From: an uncultured Flavobacteriaceae bacterium
GTDB taxonomy: Bacteria > Bacteroidota > Bacteroidia > Flavobacteriales > Flavobacteriaceae
NCBI GenBank assembly: GCA_947498845.1
Contig: CANMLX010000002.1
Coordinates: 124,001 to 188,000 of the forward strand
Direction of reading: 5' to 3'
Length of the DNA: 64,000 nt
In this document: in pieces, positions 27,180 through 36,946 of the stretch
Layout of the letters: every line of letters begins with the position of its first letter
Position numbering within the stretch: position 1 is the first letter of the stretch
Program-made: the position numbers and the translations under genes
Notes under the pieces: model-generated
Seen by the model: the letters and a program-made list of their open reading frames with translations, nothing else
Told to the model about the DNA's origin: nothing
Database searches by the model: none

Positions 27180-27370
27180 AAGTTTTATTTGTCATTTAAT
27201 AATTCCGCAAAAATAATAAATAGATTAGTTTTAAACATCAAAATGAACATATTTACTTTTAAGTTGTGAACCAATTTATTAACCATAATTATAAATATAG
27301 ATTTTGTTATTTTTTTTCATTTAAGTAAAAAAATGTGTAGGTTTGAGTAAGAATTTTAAAGAAAACTTAT

Positions 27371-28660
27371 ATGCCCTTATCCGCTAACAATCCAGACAGA
27401 ACATCGTGGTTACACGTAGATAAACACTCCGATTTCCCAATTCAAAACATCCCTTTTGGTGTCTTTCTTACAAGAGATGACATTATAACCATTGGTACTC
27501 GTATTGGGGATACAGCAATAGATTTGGGGGCTTTACACCAATTAGGTTACTTCAAGGGTATTCCTCTAACTGATGATATTTTTCTTCAAGATACTTTAAA
27601 CGATTTTATCGCAGATGGCAGAAAAACCTGGCGTTTGGTAAGAGATAGAATTGCTGAAATCTTTGATGCAGAGAATAATACTTTAAAAAATAATATTGAA
27701 CATAAAAAAATAGTTCTTTTTCGTTTAGATGAAATTGAAATGCAATTGCCTATACAAGTTGGAGATTTCACCGATTTTTATTCTAGCATAGAACATGCTA
27801 AAAATGTAAGTAAGATGCTAGATTATGCTGAAGTGGACAAAGACTTACCTAAAAACTGGTTACATATCCCTTTAGGTAATCATGGCAGAAGTTCTTCTAT
27901 AATACCTTCTGGTATACCAGTTAACAGACCTTTAGGGCAATCGCTTGCAAATGATGGCTCTCATACCCCTGTTTTTGGCCCAAGTAAAGCTATAGACTTT
28001 GAATTAGAAATGGCATTTGTGACTACAGATGCTAACGATTTGGGAGAATCTATTCCAGTAGAAGAAGCAGAAGAATATATTTTTGGATTGGTACTTTTAA
28101 ACGATTGGAGTGCTAGAGACTTGCAAAAATGGGAATATGCACCTTTAGGTCCTTTTTTGGCTAAGAATTTTGCTTCTTCAATATCACCATGGATAATAAC
28201 ATTAGATGCTTTAGAACCCTATCGTGTTGAAGGTTTAAAGGTAATAGAAACTCAATTACCTTATCTTAAAAGTAAAGGTAAGAAGAGCTTCGACATTAAT
28301 TTAGAAGTAGCTATACAACCAAAAGGAGCTAAAGAAACTGTGGTCTGTAAATCTAATTTTAAATACATGTATTGGAATATGTCCCAACAATTAGCTCATC
28401 ATACAGTTAATGGATGTCCTGTAAATTCTGGTGATTTAATGGGTAGTGGGACTATTTCTGGTCCAACAACCGAAAGTTGTGGCTCTATGATAGAATTAAC
28501 ATGGAAAGGTGAAAATCCTTTAAAAATGAGTGATGGGTCTGAACGCGAATTTATTCATGATAATGATACGGTTATTATGAGAGGGTATTGTGAAAAAGAT
28601 GGAACACGAATAGGATTTGGAGAAGTATCTACTAAATTACTGCCTGTTTATAAAAAGTAA
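27371..28660 (+). CDS. fahA: Fumarylacetoacetase
   Basis: A 429-aa protein of the FAH family that hydrolyses fumarylacetoacetate to fumarate and acetoacetate, the last step of tyrosine degradation through homogentisate. The two-domain layout is visible: an N-terminal SH3-like region (about 1-120) and the catalytic region with DFTDFYSSIEHAKNV, then SWSARDLQ-type and AKNFASSISPW motifs and the metal/active-site segment GTISGPTTESCGSM. Length matches eukaryote-like FAH (about 420 aa). No other tyrosine catabolic gene lies next to it. A -7 box TAGGTTTG lies at 27338-27345. Confidence 0.95.
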   Translation: MPLSANNPDRTSWLHVDKHSDFPIQNIPFGVFLTRDDIITIGTRIGDTAIDLGALHQLGYFKGIPLTDDIFLQDTLNDFIADGRKTWRLVRDRIAEIFDAENNTLKNNIEHKKIVLFRLDEIEMQLPIQVGDFTDFYSSIEHAKNVSKMLDYAEVDKDLPKNWLHIPLGNHGRSSSIIPSGIPVNRPLGQSLANDGSHTPVFGPSKAIDFELEMAFVTTDANDLGESIPVEEAEEYIFGLVLLNDWSARDLQKWEYAPLGPFLAKNFASSISPWIITLDALEPYRVEGLKVIETQLPYLKSKGKKSFDINLEVAIQPKGAKETVVCKSNFKYMYWNMSQQLAHHTVNGCPVNSGDLMGSGTISGPTTESCGSMIELTWKGENPLKMSDGSEREFIHDNDTVIMRGYCEKDGTRIGFGEVSTKLLPVYKK

Positions 28661-28668
28661 CACATAAA

Positions 28669-28716
28669 AAAGAGTTAGTGTTTTGTTTGTTGAGATACAC
28701 AAACCACTAACTCTTT
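28669..28716. terminator. Bidirectional terminator between fahA and sigma factor gene
   Basis: AAAGAGTTAGTG (28669-28680) pairs with CACTAACTCTTT (28705-28716). On the minus strand the stem is followed by six T, so it serves the ECF sigma gene best. On the plus strand it follows fahA by only 9 bp. Confidence 0.75.
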
Positions 28717-28767
28717 ATGTCAAATTGATTTTTAGAGAGGATTTTATTTCTGTGATAAAATATTATT

Positions 28768-29307
28768 TTAAGCTGCATAAGAAACAGCAAGTCTTTGTCT
28801 GGCTCTTTTAATTCTCATTTTTACTGCACTAGTTCCCAAACCAAGTACCTGTTCTATATTTTTTATACTTAAGTTATCTTTATATTTTAATTTGATAATT
28901 AATCTATCATCTTCAGAAATTTGACTTAAAGCAATATCTAAACGTTGGTCTAAATTTTCAGTTAGCTCGTTTTTAGATACCCCTTCTTCTGCATAATTTT
29001 CTATATCAAATGATTCTGTTAGACGTGTTTCGTATTTCTTCTTAGAATTTCTAGTAACGTAATTAACACAATGATTATAAGTAAATGAATATAACCATGT
29101 AGAAAATTTAGAATTGCCTTTAAAACTAGATATTTTAACAAATAATTTTAAGAAAATATCTTGAGTAAGATCTTTGGCTTCATCTTCATTATTTACAAAA
29201 GAATAACACTTATTGTAAATTGGTTTTGAAAACCTATCATACAGAATCTCAAAAAGATCAGTATTTTTGCTTATAATAATCTGGTGTACTAATTCTTCGT
29301 TTGTCAA
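28768..29307 (-). CDS. ECF-type sigma-70 factor
   Basis: A 179-aa RNA polymerase sigma factor of the extracytoplasmic function group. Region 2 is seen at about residues 20-90 (FVNNEDEAKDLTQDIFLKLF and WLYSFTYNHCVNYVTRN) and region 4 at about 120-175 (LKYKDNLSIKNIEQVLGLG with SAVKMRIKRARQRL). There is no adjacent anti-sigma gene, so its control is not shown by context. The apparent start is TTG at 29307 (TTGACAAACGAAGAA); no in-frame ATG lies just upstream. It is divergent from pheT with 329 bp between. Confidence 0.93.
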   Translation of the reverse strand: MTNEELVHQIIISKNTDLFEILYDRFSKPIYNKCYSFVNNEDEAKDLTQDIFLKLFVKISSFKGNSKFSTWLYSFTYNHCVNYVTRNSKKKYETRLTESFDIENYAEEGVSKNELTENLDQRLDIALSQISEDDRLIIKLKYKDNLSIKNIEQVLGLGTSAVKMRIKRARQRLAVSYAA

Positions 29308-29636
29308 AATATAATGGGTTAAAATTAATTACACTGCAATATTATGTCTTGTACTGCCATTCCTCTTTTTTTATATTAATTCATCTCTTAAATCGACAAT
29401 AAGTATATTTAATCGTTAAAATTACAAGCATTCCGTAGTCTTTTTCTTTCTTTTTGATTTTAGAATTAAAATATTAATAGTTAGCCTATTTAAATTCTTA
29501 TAAGAAATAGTTATAAATACACCCATATAAGCTTCTTATTAGATTAAGATTAAAAGTCTTCAATACAAAAAGCTAAGCGACCTTTGAATGGTGAGAGCAA
29601 AATTTTATCTTTGCCACCTAAAAAAGCAGATCATTT
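29308..29636. other. Divergent intergenic region, sigma factor / pheT
   Basis: No gene is seen. It contains a perfect 12-bp palindrome TTCTTATAAGAA at 29495-29506 and the pheT promoter at 29583-29613. The promoter of the sigma gene should also lie here but has no clear consensus match. Confidence 0.55.
29583..29613 (+). promoter_or_regulatory. pheT promoter (Bacteroidota consensus)
   Basis: TTTG at 29583-29586 is followed after exactly 19 bases by TATCTTTG at 29606-29613. This matches the Bacteroidota primary-sigma promoter form TTTG-N19-TAnnTTTG. The pheT start codon is 24 bp further on. Confidence 0.75.
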
Positions 29637-32063
29637 ATGAAGATTTCATTCAATTGGTTAAAACAATTCATTAATATAGATTGGACTCCAGAGCAAACCA
29701 GTGAGTTACTTACAGATTTAGGCCTTGAAGTTGAAGGTATTGAAACCTATCAATCTGTAAAAGGAGGGCTTGAAGGTGTTGTTGTTGGAGAAGTTTTAAC
29801 CTGTGAAAAACACCCTAATGCAGATAAGTTAAAAGTAACCACTATAAATATTGGAGCCAACGCTCCTTTACAAATTGTATGTGGCGCTCCTAATGTTGCT
29901 GTCGGTCAAAAAGTACCCGTTGCTACAATTGGCACAACGCTATATACAACCGATGAAGAATCCTGGACTATAAAAAAGGGAAAAATAAGAGGTGAAGAAA
30001 GCCACGGAATGATTTGTGCAGAGGACGAACTTGGTTTAGGCATTTCTCATGATGGTATCATGGTTTTAGATGCAAAACTAGAAAATGGTACTCCTGCCGC
30101 TAAAATCTTTGACATAGAAAATGATATCGTTTTTGAAATAGGACTTACTCCAAATCGCGCAGATGCTATGAGCCATTTTGGTACAGCCAGAGACCTCAAA
30201 GCGGGCTTAACTCAAAAAGATGTTAAAGTAGAACTTATTACGCCTTCTACTAGTGCTTTTAATGTAGAAAATAGAACTTTAAAAGTTGATGTAGATGTCA
30301 TAAATAAAGACCTAGCGCCAAGATATTGTGGCCTAACTATTTCTGGAATTAAAGTTGACGATTCCCCTACATGGTTACAACATAGATTAAAAGCTATAGG
30401 TTTAAGCCCCATTAATAATATAGTAGATGCTACTAACTATGTTTTGCATGAGTTAGGTCAGCCATTACATGCCTTTGATGCTTTAAAAATTGAAGGGAAC
30501 AAAATAGAAGTAAAAACTGTAGAAAAAGGCACGAAGTTTATCACACTTGACGGTGTAGAAAGAGAATTACATGAAGACGATCTAATGATTTGTGATGCAG
30601 TAAAACCAATGTGCATCGCAGGTGTTTTTGGAGGTGAAGATTCTGGTATAACCCATACAACACAAAATATTTTTTTAGAAAGTGCCTATTTTAATCCCGT
30701 TAGCGTTAGAAAAACGGCAAAACGTCATGGATTAAATACAGATGCATCATTTAGGTTTGAAAGAGGTATTGATCCTAATATTACTAAATATGCATTAAAA
30801 CGAGCTGCACTATTAATTCAAGAATTGGCTGGAGGAACAATAACAAGTGATATTGTAGATATTTATCCAAAGAAAATTGAAGACTTTCAGGTTGTCCTAA
30901 GCTTTGAAAATGCTAAAAAGTTAATAGGAGAAGAAATACCTAGAGAAACCATAAAAGGTATTCTAACAGCATTGGATATTAAAGTAAATAACGTTACAGA
31001 AACAGGGCTTGGTCTTACTGTTCCTGCTTATAGAAACGATGTGCAGCGTGAGGCAGATGTTATTGAAGAAATTCTAAGAGTTTATGGCTACAACAACATT
31101 TCTATTTCAAAAAAATTAAATGCGTCTATTTCTAGTTTATCTCGTTTTGAAGATTACAAAATCCAAAATACTGTTGGGAACCAATTAGTAGCTCAGGGGT
31201 TTTATGAAATATTATCAAACTCTTTAACAACACCAAATTATATTTCTTTAAGTAAGGAATTAAGTGACGCACATAATGTTAAAATGCTAAACCCTTTAAG
31301 TAATGATTTATCCGTTTTAAGACAATCGTTATTATTTTCTGGATTAGAGGCTATTTCTTATAATATTAACAGAAAACGTCAAAACCTTAAGTTTTTTGAG
31401 TTTGGTAAAACGTATCATAATAATTCTGAAAGTAAAACCGAATTAAAGCATTTATCTCTATTTGCTACAGGTAATCAAAATATAGAACATTGGTGTACTT
31501 CTAATCAAAAAAGTGATTTTTTCTTTTTAAAAGGTATTATCACTGCTACTCTTAAACGTTTAGGCATATTAAAATATAATGTGTCGCCTATAAAAGAGAG
31601 TATATTTAGCGAAGGTATATTATATAGTCTTGGAAAAACTAAATTAGTGGATTTTGGATTGGTTTCTAAAAACATATTAAAACACTTTGATATTTCACAA
31701 GAAGTTGTTTATGCAAATTTTAATTGGGATGCTATTTTAGATGTTGTTAAACGTAATAAAACAGTATTTAAAGCCATACCTAAATATCCTGAAGTAAGAC
31801 GTGATTTCGCACTATTACTTGATGATAGTGTAACTTTTGAATCTATTCACAAAATAGCTAAGCAAACTGAAAAGCAATTGCTAAAAGAGGTGAGTTTATT
31901 TGATGTATACCAAGGTAAAAACCTCCCGAAAGGTAAAAAAAGTTATGCCATTAGTTTTACATTACAAGATGACAATAAAACGCTTAACGATAAACAGATC
32001 GATAAAATAATGAATAAACTTCAAGGTAATTTTGAAAAACAACTTGGAGCTGAGTTACGATAA
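29637..32063 (+). CDS. pheT: Phenylalanyl-tRNA synthetase beta subunit
   Basis: An 808-aa subunit of the alpha2-beta2 enzyme that charges tRNA-Phe. Domains appear in the usual order: an N-terminal KISFNWLKQFINI segment, a tRNA-binding OB domain (about 40-150, with CEKHPNADKLKVTTINIG), the B3/B4 editing domain (about 210-390, with SFRFERGIDP), B5 (about 400-475), a catalytic-like core, and the ferredoxin-fold anticodon-binding domain at the end (YPEVRRDFALLLDD onward). Length is normal. pheS is not adjacent, which is common in Bacteroidota. Confidence 0.97.
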   Translation: MKISFNWLKQFINIDWTPEQTSELLTDLGLEVEGIETYQSVKGGLEGVVVGEVLTCEKHPNADKLKVTTINIGANAPLQIVCGAPNVAVGQKVPVATIGTTLYTTDEESWTIKKGKIRGEESHGMICAEDELGLGISHDGIMVLDAKLENGTPAAKIFDIENDIVFEIGLTPNRADAMSHFGTARDLKAGLTQKDVKVELITPSTSAFNVENRTLKVDVDVINKDLAPRYCGLTISGIKVDDSPTWLQHRLKAIGLSPINNIVDATNYVLHELGQPLHAFDALKIEGNKIEVKTVEKGTKFITLDGVERELHEDDLMICDAVKPMCIAGVFGGEDSGITHTTQNIFLESAYFNPVSVRKTAKRHGLNTDASFRFERGIDPNITKYALKRAALLIQELAGGTITSDIVDIYPKKIEDFQVVLSFENAKKLIGEEIPRETIKGILTALDIKVNNVTETGLGLTVPAYRNDVQREADVIEEILRVYGYNNISISKKLNASISSLSRFEDYKIQNTVGNQLVAQGFYEILSNSLTTPNYISLSKELSDAHNVKMLNPLSNDLSVLRQSLLFSGLEAISYNINRKRQNLKFFEFGKTYHNNSESKTELKHLSLFATGNQNIEHWCTSNQKSDFFFLKGIITATLKRLGILKYNVSPIKESIFSEGILYSLGKTKLVDFGLVSKNILKHFDISQEVVYANFNWDAILDVVKRNKTVFKAIPKYPEVRRDFALLLDDSVTFESIHKIAKQTEKQLLKEVSLFDVYQGKNLPKGKKSYAISFTLQDDNKTLNDKQIDKIMNKLQGNFEKQLGAELR

Positions 32064-32073
32064 ACTATAAATC

Positions 32074-32937
32074 ATGTTTGCTAAATATAATTTTATTGCG
32101 CTATGTTGTGCTATATGTCTATGCTTAAATGCATCATCCCAAAATAAGCTCTATAAAATAGAGCAAGATTCATCATCTGTATTGAAATTATTAAAATATG
32201 ATGTGAATACTACTTGGCATAGTGTAAAACACGCTTTCTCCAGACCAGCAAACTGGAAAGAAAAAGATGTTTTAAAATTAGGAACTCTAATAATTGGCAC
32301 AGCAGCTTTATCGCTAGCTGATGAAAATTTTGAAAAATTTGCCAGCAAACAAAGAGGAAATTTCCCGAAAATTATTAGAGATTTTGGCTGGTATTTTGGT
32401 AGCCCCCAAAACTACTTTATGGCCAATGCAGGTTTATATGGCTTTGGTTTATTTACTAAGAATGAAAGGGTAAGGCGAACTAGTGTACTCATTATCTCTT
32501 CATCTATCACAACAGGTTTACTACAATCTATAGTTAAAAATGGTTTTGGAAGAGCTAGACCTAATACAGGTTTAGGTTCTTATTATTTTAAGCCTTTCTC
32601 TAAAGAAGGTGGTTTACATTCGTTTCCTTCTGGTCATACTGTTTTAGCCATAACTATGTCTCATGCTATTGCCAAACAATTTAATAATCCTTGGGTTAAG
32701 GCTGGAATTTATACTGTTGGTGCTATCCCTCCTATTTCCAGATTAGTCGATGGTGCGCATTGGTTAACAGATATTGCCTTTGCAGCTACCTTAAGTATTA
32801 TTGTTGTTGATAGCATTGATAAGTTTCTTTATAAAAATAAGTCTCACGACATAAGTTATAATTATAAAAAGCTTAAAAGAATTTCTTGGAATGTATCTTT
32901 TAGGGGTAATAAAATAGGGGTTATTGGTAATTTTTAA
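32074..32937 (+). CDS. PAP2-family membrane phosphatase
   Basis: A 287-aa protein of the type 2 phosphatidic acid phosphatase superfamily. The signature parts are visible: KNGFGRARP near residue 157 (KxxxxxxRP), PSGHT near 186 and SRLVDGAHWLTD near 222-232 (SRxxxxxHxxxD). An N-terminal signal peptide ends near SSQ (residue 23), and several hydrophobic helices follow. Family members dephosphorylate lipid phosphates such as phosphatidic acid, undecaprenyl pyrophosphate or lipid A phosphates; the substrate here is not shown. It starts 10 bp after pheT and is probably cotranscribed. Confidence 0.9.
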   Translation: MFAKYNFIALCCAICLCLNASSQNKLYKIEQDSSSVLKLLKYDVNTTWHSVKHAFSRPANWKEKDVLKLGTLIIGTAALSLADENFEKFASKQRGNFPKIIRDFGWYFGSPQNYFMANAGLYGFGLFTKNERVRRTSVLIISSSITTGLLQSIVKNGFGRARPNTGLGSYYFKPFSKEGGLHSFPSGHTVLAITMSHAIAKQFNNPWVKAGIYTVGAIPPISRLVDGAHWLTDIAFAATLSIIVVDSIDKFLYKNKSHDISYNYKKLKRISWNVSFRGNKIGVIGNF

Positions 32938-33046
32938 ATATTTTTTCCGTCTACTATATTCTACTAATTATAAATTATAGCTTTTCTGCTTAAAATTATG
33001 TATCTTTAGTAGACTTACATTATTAATCTCTCTAAAAATTAATGTT

Positions 33047-33271
33047 ATGAATGCTTCAAACTATATAAAAGTATTTTCAGGAAGTTTTATTAACGTACAA
33101 CGCATTGTTACTCTATTAGAGGAACAAGGTATTATTCCTGTTATAAAAGACGAATCCGAATCGGGAAGACTTGCAGGATTTGGTGCTGCAATCCAAGGAT
33201 TACAAGACATTTATGTAACCTATAAAAACTCTAAAGTTGCAAATGCCATTATTGCCAATTTACAAGACTAA
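33047..33271 (+). CDS. DUF2007 family protein
   Basis: A 74-aa protein of the DUF2007 (putative signal-transducing, PII-like fold) family. The opening YIKVFSGSFINVQRIVTLLE, the central IPVIKDESESG and the ending KNSKVANAIIANLQD are characteristic. In many genomes such domains are attached to membrane or zinc-ribbon proteins; here it is free-standing. Its stop lies 7 bp from the convergent ABC-F gene. Biochemical role is unknown. Confidence 0.8.
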   Translation: MNASNYIKVFSGSFINVQRIVTLLEEQGIIPVIKDESESGRLAGFGAAIQGLQDIYVTYKNSKVANAIIANLQD

Positions 33272-33278
33272 GTATATT

Positions 33279-34904
33279 TTAAGCAGTAACCGTATACATT
33301 TTATCTCGTAACTCTTTTATTTTGGCATCTTGCATGTACTCATCAAAAGTCGTGTAGCGATCTATAATACCATTTGGTGTTAATTCTATAACACGATTGG
33401 CTACTGTTTGTGCAAATTCATGGTCATGCGTTGTAAATAACACGGTGCCCTTAAAGTTTTTAAGTGAATTATTAAATGCTGTGATACTCTCTAAATCTAA
33501 ATGGTTAGTTGGTTCATCCAGCATGATTACATTAGCTCGAATCATCATCATTCTACTTAACATACAACGTACTTTTTCTCCTCCAGAAAGCACATTACAC
33601 GTTTTAAGCGCTTCTTCTCCACTAAAAATCATTTTGCCCAAAAAGCCTCGTATGTAAACTTCTTCTCTCTCTTCCTCTGTTGTAGCCCATTGTCGTAACC
33701 AATCTACCAAAGATAAATCACTATTAAAAAACGCACTATTATCTAAAGGTAAATAAGATTGATTAGTTGTAACGCCCCAAGCATACTTTCCAGCATCGGC
33801 AGTTTCCTTTCCATTTATAATCTGGTAAAATGCTGTAGTTGCTCTGGAGTCTCTTGAAAATACAACTACTTTATCCCCTTTTGCCAAATTTAAATCTATG
33901 TTATTAAACAAAACTTCTCCATCTAAGGATGCTGAAAGCTCTTCAATATTTAAAATTTGATCTCCAGCTTCACGCTCACGTTCAAAAATAATAGCTGGAT
34001 AACGGCGACTTGTAGGCCTAATGTCTGAAATATTTAGCTTATCAATCATTTTCTTTCTACTTGTTGCTTGTTTACTTTTTGCAACATTAGCCGAAAAACG
34101 ACGTATAAACTCCTCTAATTCTTTTTTCTTCTCTTCAGCTTTTTTGTTTTGCTGTGCACGCTGTTTTGCTGCTAATTGAGAAGATTCATACCAAAATGTA
34201 TAATTACCTGAATAATGATTTATTTTTCCAAAGTCAATATCTGATATATGTGTACAAACGGCATCTAAAAAGTGACGGTCGTGAGATACTACAATCACAC
34301 AGCTATCATAATTTGCTAAGAAATTTTCTAACCACGAGATGGTTTCATAATCTAAATCGTTAGTTGGCTCATCCATAATTAGTACATCAGGATTCCCAAA
34401 TAACGCTTGTGCTAATAATACACGTACCTTTTGTTTACCATCTAAATCGGCCATCAAGGAATAATGTTGGTCTTCTTTAATCCCTAAATTAGATAACAAA
34501 GCAGCAGCATCACTATCGGCATTCCAACCATTCATCTCTTCAAACTGCACTTGTAACTCTCCAATTTTTTCAGCATTTTCATCAGTATAATCTGCATAAA
34601 GGGCATCGATTTCAGTTTTAATTTTAAATAATGGTTTATTTCCCATTAAAACCGTTTCTAATACATTATGCTCATCATACAAATTATGATTTTGCTCTAA
34701 TACAGACATACGTTTTCCAGATTCTAATGATACGTGTCCAGAAGTTGCTTCTTGCTTTCCTGAAAGGATTCTTAAAAACGTGGATTTACCAGATCCATTG
34801 GCGCCAATAATACCATAGCAATTGCCATTATTAAACGTAGTGTTTACTTCATCAAATAAAACACGTTTACCAAACTGAACGGAAAGGTTAGAAACAGATA
34901 ACAT
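33279..34904 (-). CDS. ABC-F family ATPase, YbiT-like
   Basis: A 541-aa protein with two ABC ATPase domains in one chain and no membrane part, the ABC-F layout; characterised members bind the ribosome and ease translation problems. The first cassette has Walker A GANGSGKST (near 36-44) and MDEPTND. Its signature is degenerate (DLDGKQKVR instead of LSGGQ). The linker is the usual charged helical arm (about 230-290). The second cassette has an intact LSGGEKVRC and MLDEPTNHLD, but its Walker A position reads SRDSRATTAF, without the GK[ST]. The degenerate first signature is also a feature of the YbiT subgroup. A -7 box TACTTTTG lies at 34925-34932 on the minus strand. Confidence 0.93.
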   Translation of the reverse strand: MLSVSNLSVQFGKRVLFDEVNTTFNNGNCYGIIGANGSGKSTFLRILSGKQEATSGHVSLESGKRMSVLEQNHNLYDEHNVLETVLMGNKPLFKIKTEIDALYADYTDENAEKIGELQVQFEEMNGWNADSDAAALLSNLGIKEDQHYSLMADLDGKQKVRVLLAQALFGNPDVLIMDEPTNDLDYETISWLENFLANYDSCVIVVSHDRHFLDAVCTHISDIDFGKINHYSGNYTFWYESSQLAAKQRAQQNKKAEEKKKELEEFIRRFSANVAKSKQATSRKKMIDKLNISDIRPTSRRYPAIIFEREREAGDQILNIEELSASLDGEVLFNNIDLNLAKGDKVVVFSRDSRATTAFYQIINGKETADAGKYAWGVTTNQSYLPLDNSAFFNSDLSLVDWLRQWATTEEEREEVYIRGFLGKMIFSGEEALKTCNVLSGGEKVRCMLSRMMMIRANVIMLDEPTNHLDLESITAFNNSLKNFKGTVLFTTHDHEFAQTVANRVIELTPNGIIDRYTTFDEYMQDAKIKELRDKMYTVTA

Positions 34905-35066
34905 AAGTCTATTTTAAATTTGTGCAAAAGTAAAAAAACCATCCGTATAGTAGAAACATAAGGGTCTTATTTTTTATTAACCTTAGTTGGATTAATCTTG
35001 TTTTCACAAAAAGATTTGTATTGCCTTAGGTTTATGCTGGAAACACTAAAGGAATATTGAGATATT

Positions 35067-35229
35067 ATACCAATTCCCAAATGAGTTTACTGAGTTAAAA
35101 AGTGTCTTTTGAAATTCTATCTTCAACATAAAAAAGAACCGTAACTACAGCTATGCTTATTTTTTCTGTATCGTATAATTCCAAAATCCATCATTTTACT
35201 TTACAGTATATTCATTTGGGAATTGGTAT
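35067..35229. repeat. 163-bp foldback repeat, family B copy 1
   Basis: The ends are perfect inverted repeats: ATACCAATTCCCAAATGA at 35067-35084 and its reverse complement at 35212-35229. The arms continue to pair imperfectly inward. Nearly the same 163 bp recurs at 41241-41403. There is no reading frame, which fits a MITE-like non-autonomous element. Confidence 0.85.
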
Positions 35230-35255
35230 TAAAAGGAGTTCTGGTGTAAAAAAGA

Positions 35256-35295
35256 GGAGCTACTAGCGTTTCTTTTAAAGGCGCTCCTTTTTTTT
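35256..35295 (+). terminator. Orphan plus-strand terminator
   Basis: GGAGC (35256-35260) pairs with GCTCC (35283-35287), followed by eight T. The nearest upstream genes face away, so it may end an unannotated small transcript. Confidence 0.5.
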
Positions 35296-35474
35296 CATAA
35301 ATTTCCTCGTTATATGCCGATATTACTCGAGAACTTCAGGAAATTTATACTTAAAAATAAGCGAAGCTGTGTTTACAATAGTAATCGAAATCGGGTTATT
35401 ACTAAGTGAGTATAATTATATTTAACAGCCTGTTAACAAGAATTCTTGTTATCAACTTTTATTTTTGTAGTCTA

Positions 35475-36902
35475 ATGAAATTGTATATCTACATATCGAG
35501 TCTCTTTTTTACTTTAGTGGCCTGTACTAAAATAAGCACTACAAGTGTAGCATATCTAGGAGGGGAAATTGTTAATAAGAATACAGATTACGTTGTTTTG
35601 TTTGATACAGAAGATGTAAATGTTAGTGATACCTTAAAGCTTAATCGTAATAATCGTTTTTTTCATAAACTTGAAAATTTTAAACCTGGACTATATACAT
35701 TTAAGCATGGTGGAGAGATTCAAATGATTTTAATTGAGCCTGGAGATAGTCTCATGTTTAGACTTAATACATTAGACTTCGACGAATCTTTAGTATATAC
35801 TGGAAAAGGGTCTAAAAAGAATAATTACCTTATTGACGATTTTTTACAAACAGAAATTGATAAAAAACGGATTTATAAATTTTGCCAACTTAGTCCTAAA
35901 CAGTATCAAAAACATATAGATTCTATTAAAATAAAAAAAGACGAAAAGCTTAAAAATTTTAAAAATAAACACAACCCATCTCATTTATTTGATAAAATAG
36001 CCCAAACCAATATAGATTATGGATATTTTTCGAACAAAGAAATTTATCCTTTTGTTCATTATGGAAAAAACAAAAAAAAGACTTTAAAAACTATCCCTAA
36101 TAGTTTTTACAAGTATAGAAAACACATTAATTACAACGATAACATAAAACACTATTTTAACTATTTTACGTTCTTAAAATCCTCTTCAAACAATGTCGCT
36201 CTTGATATACACTTAAAACATAATGATACTAGTGAATTTAAGTGGATGGATTTATGCTATAATTTAGATAGAATAAAAGTTATTGACAGTTTAATAAATA
36301 ATTCTACGATTAAAAATAAATTACTCTATCACTATTGTGCTAGCTTTATTTCAAAAAATCAAAACTTTAATGATAACGATAAAGTTGTTAAATCATTCTT
36401 ATCAAAAAGTACAGATAAAACCAATAATGAAAATATTATTTCTTTTAATAAATCTCTTAAACAATTTAAAAAAGGGGAAAAATTTCCTGATATTAAGGTT
36501 GCCACCTCTAATAATGAATTAGTAAATATTCATTCGCTATCAAATAAACCTAATGTGATTTACTTCTGGTCGCACCTAAGTAAAGATTATTATAAAAAAA
36601 GCCATAATCGTGTTAAGGATTTAATTGAAAAGTATCCTGAAATAGACTTTTTATCTATTAATATAGACGACTACAATAAAGAACGTTGGATCGCTACACT
36701 TAAAGAAGAAAAATTTAATCTCAAAAATGAGTATATTTTTGAAAACCCCAAAGCGTCTAAACATAAGTTGGCCATTTACCCTTTAACAAAAGTTATTTTA
36801 TTAGATGGTGAGAATAATATTGTTAATGGTCACACTAACCTATTTGCTAATAATTTTGAACAAGAATTATTAACGCTTCTAAACCAACAAACTTCTAATT
36901 AG
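35475..36902 (+). CDS. Lipoprotein with C-terminal thioredoxin-like fold, no CxxC
   Basis: A 475-aa lipoprotein starting at ATG 35475, chosen because it gives a clean lipoprotein signal ([10 protein letters not shown], Cys near residue 17); a longer frame from 35406 would place a poor extension in front. The N-terminal half has the beta-rich look of DUF4369-type domains ([19 protein letters not shown] and [11 protein letters not shown]). Residues about 355-475 resemble a TlpA/AhpC thioredoxin-like domain ([41 protein letters not shown]). The usual WCxxC is replaced by WSHLS, so it cannot act as a dithiol redox enzyme. Likely location is the periplasmic side of a membrane. Function unknown. 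Confidence 0.75.
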   Translation: MKLYIYISSLFFTLVACTKISTTSVAYLGGEIVNKNTDYVVLFDTEDVNVSDTLKLNRNNRFFHKLENFKPGLYTFKHGGEIQMILIEPGDSLMFRLNTLDFDESLVYTGKGSKKNNYLIDDFLQTEIDKKRIYKFCQLSPKQYQKHIDSIKIKKDEKLKNFKNKHNPSHLFDKIAQTNIDYGYFSNKEIYPFVHYGKNKKKTLKTIPNSFYKYRKHINYNDNIKHYFNYFTFLKSSSNNVALDIHLKHNDTSEFKWMDLCYNLDRIKVIDSLINNSTIKNKLLYHYCASFISKNQNFNDNDKVVKSFLSKSTDKTNNENIISFNKSLKQFKKGEKFPDIKVATSNNELVNIHSLSNKPNVIYFWSHLSKDYYKKSHNRVKDLIEKYPEIDFLSINIDDYNKERWIATLKEEKFNLKNEYIFENPKASKHKLAIYPLTKVILLDGENNIVNGHTNLFANNFEQELLTLLNQQTSN

Positions 36903-36946
36903 ATTTATCTATAACAATATTTTACCTTTGCCTTAAGATTATTTTT

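Larger units (their letters stand above)
34905..35474. other. Gene-free stretch with foldback repeat and orphan terminator
   Basis: It contains the promoter of the ABC-F gene, one copy of the 163-bp foldback repeat (35067-35229) and a plus-strand terminator hairpin (35256-35295) that no plus-strand gene precedes. Confidence 0.6.
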
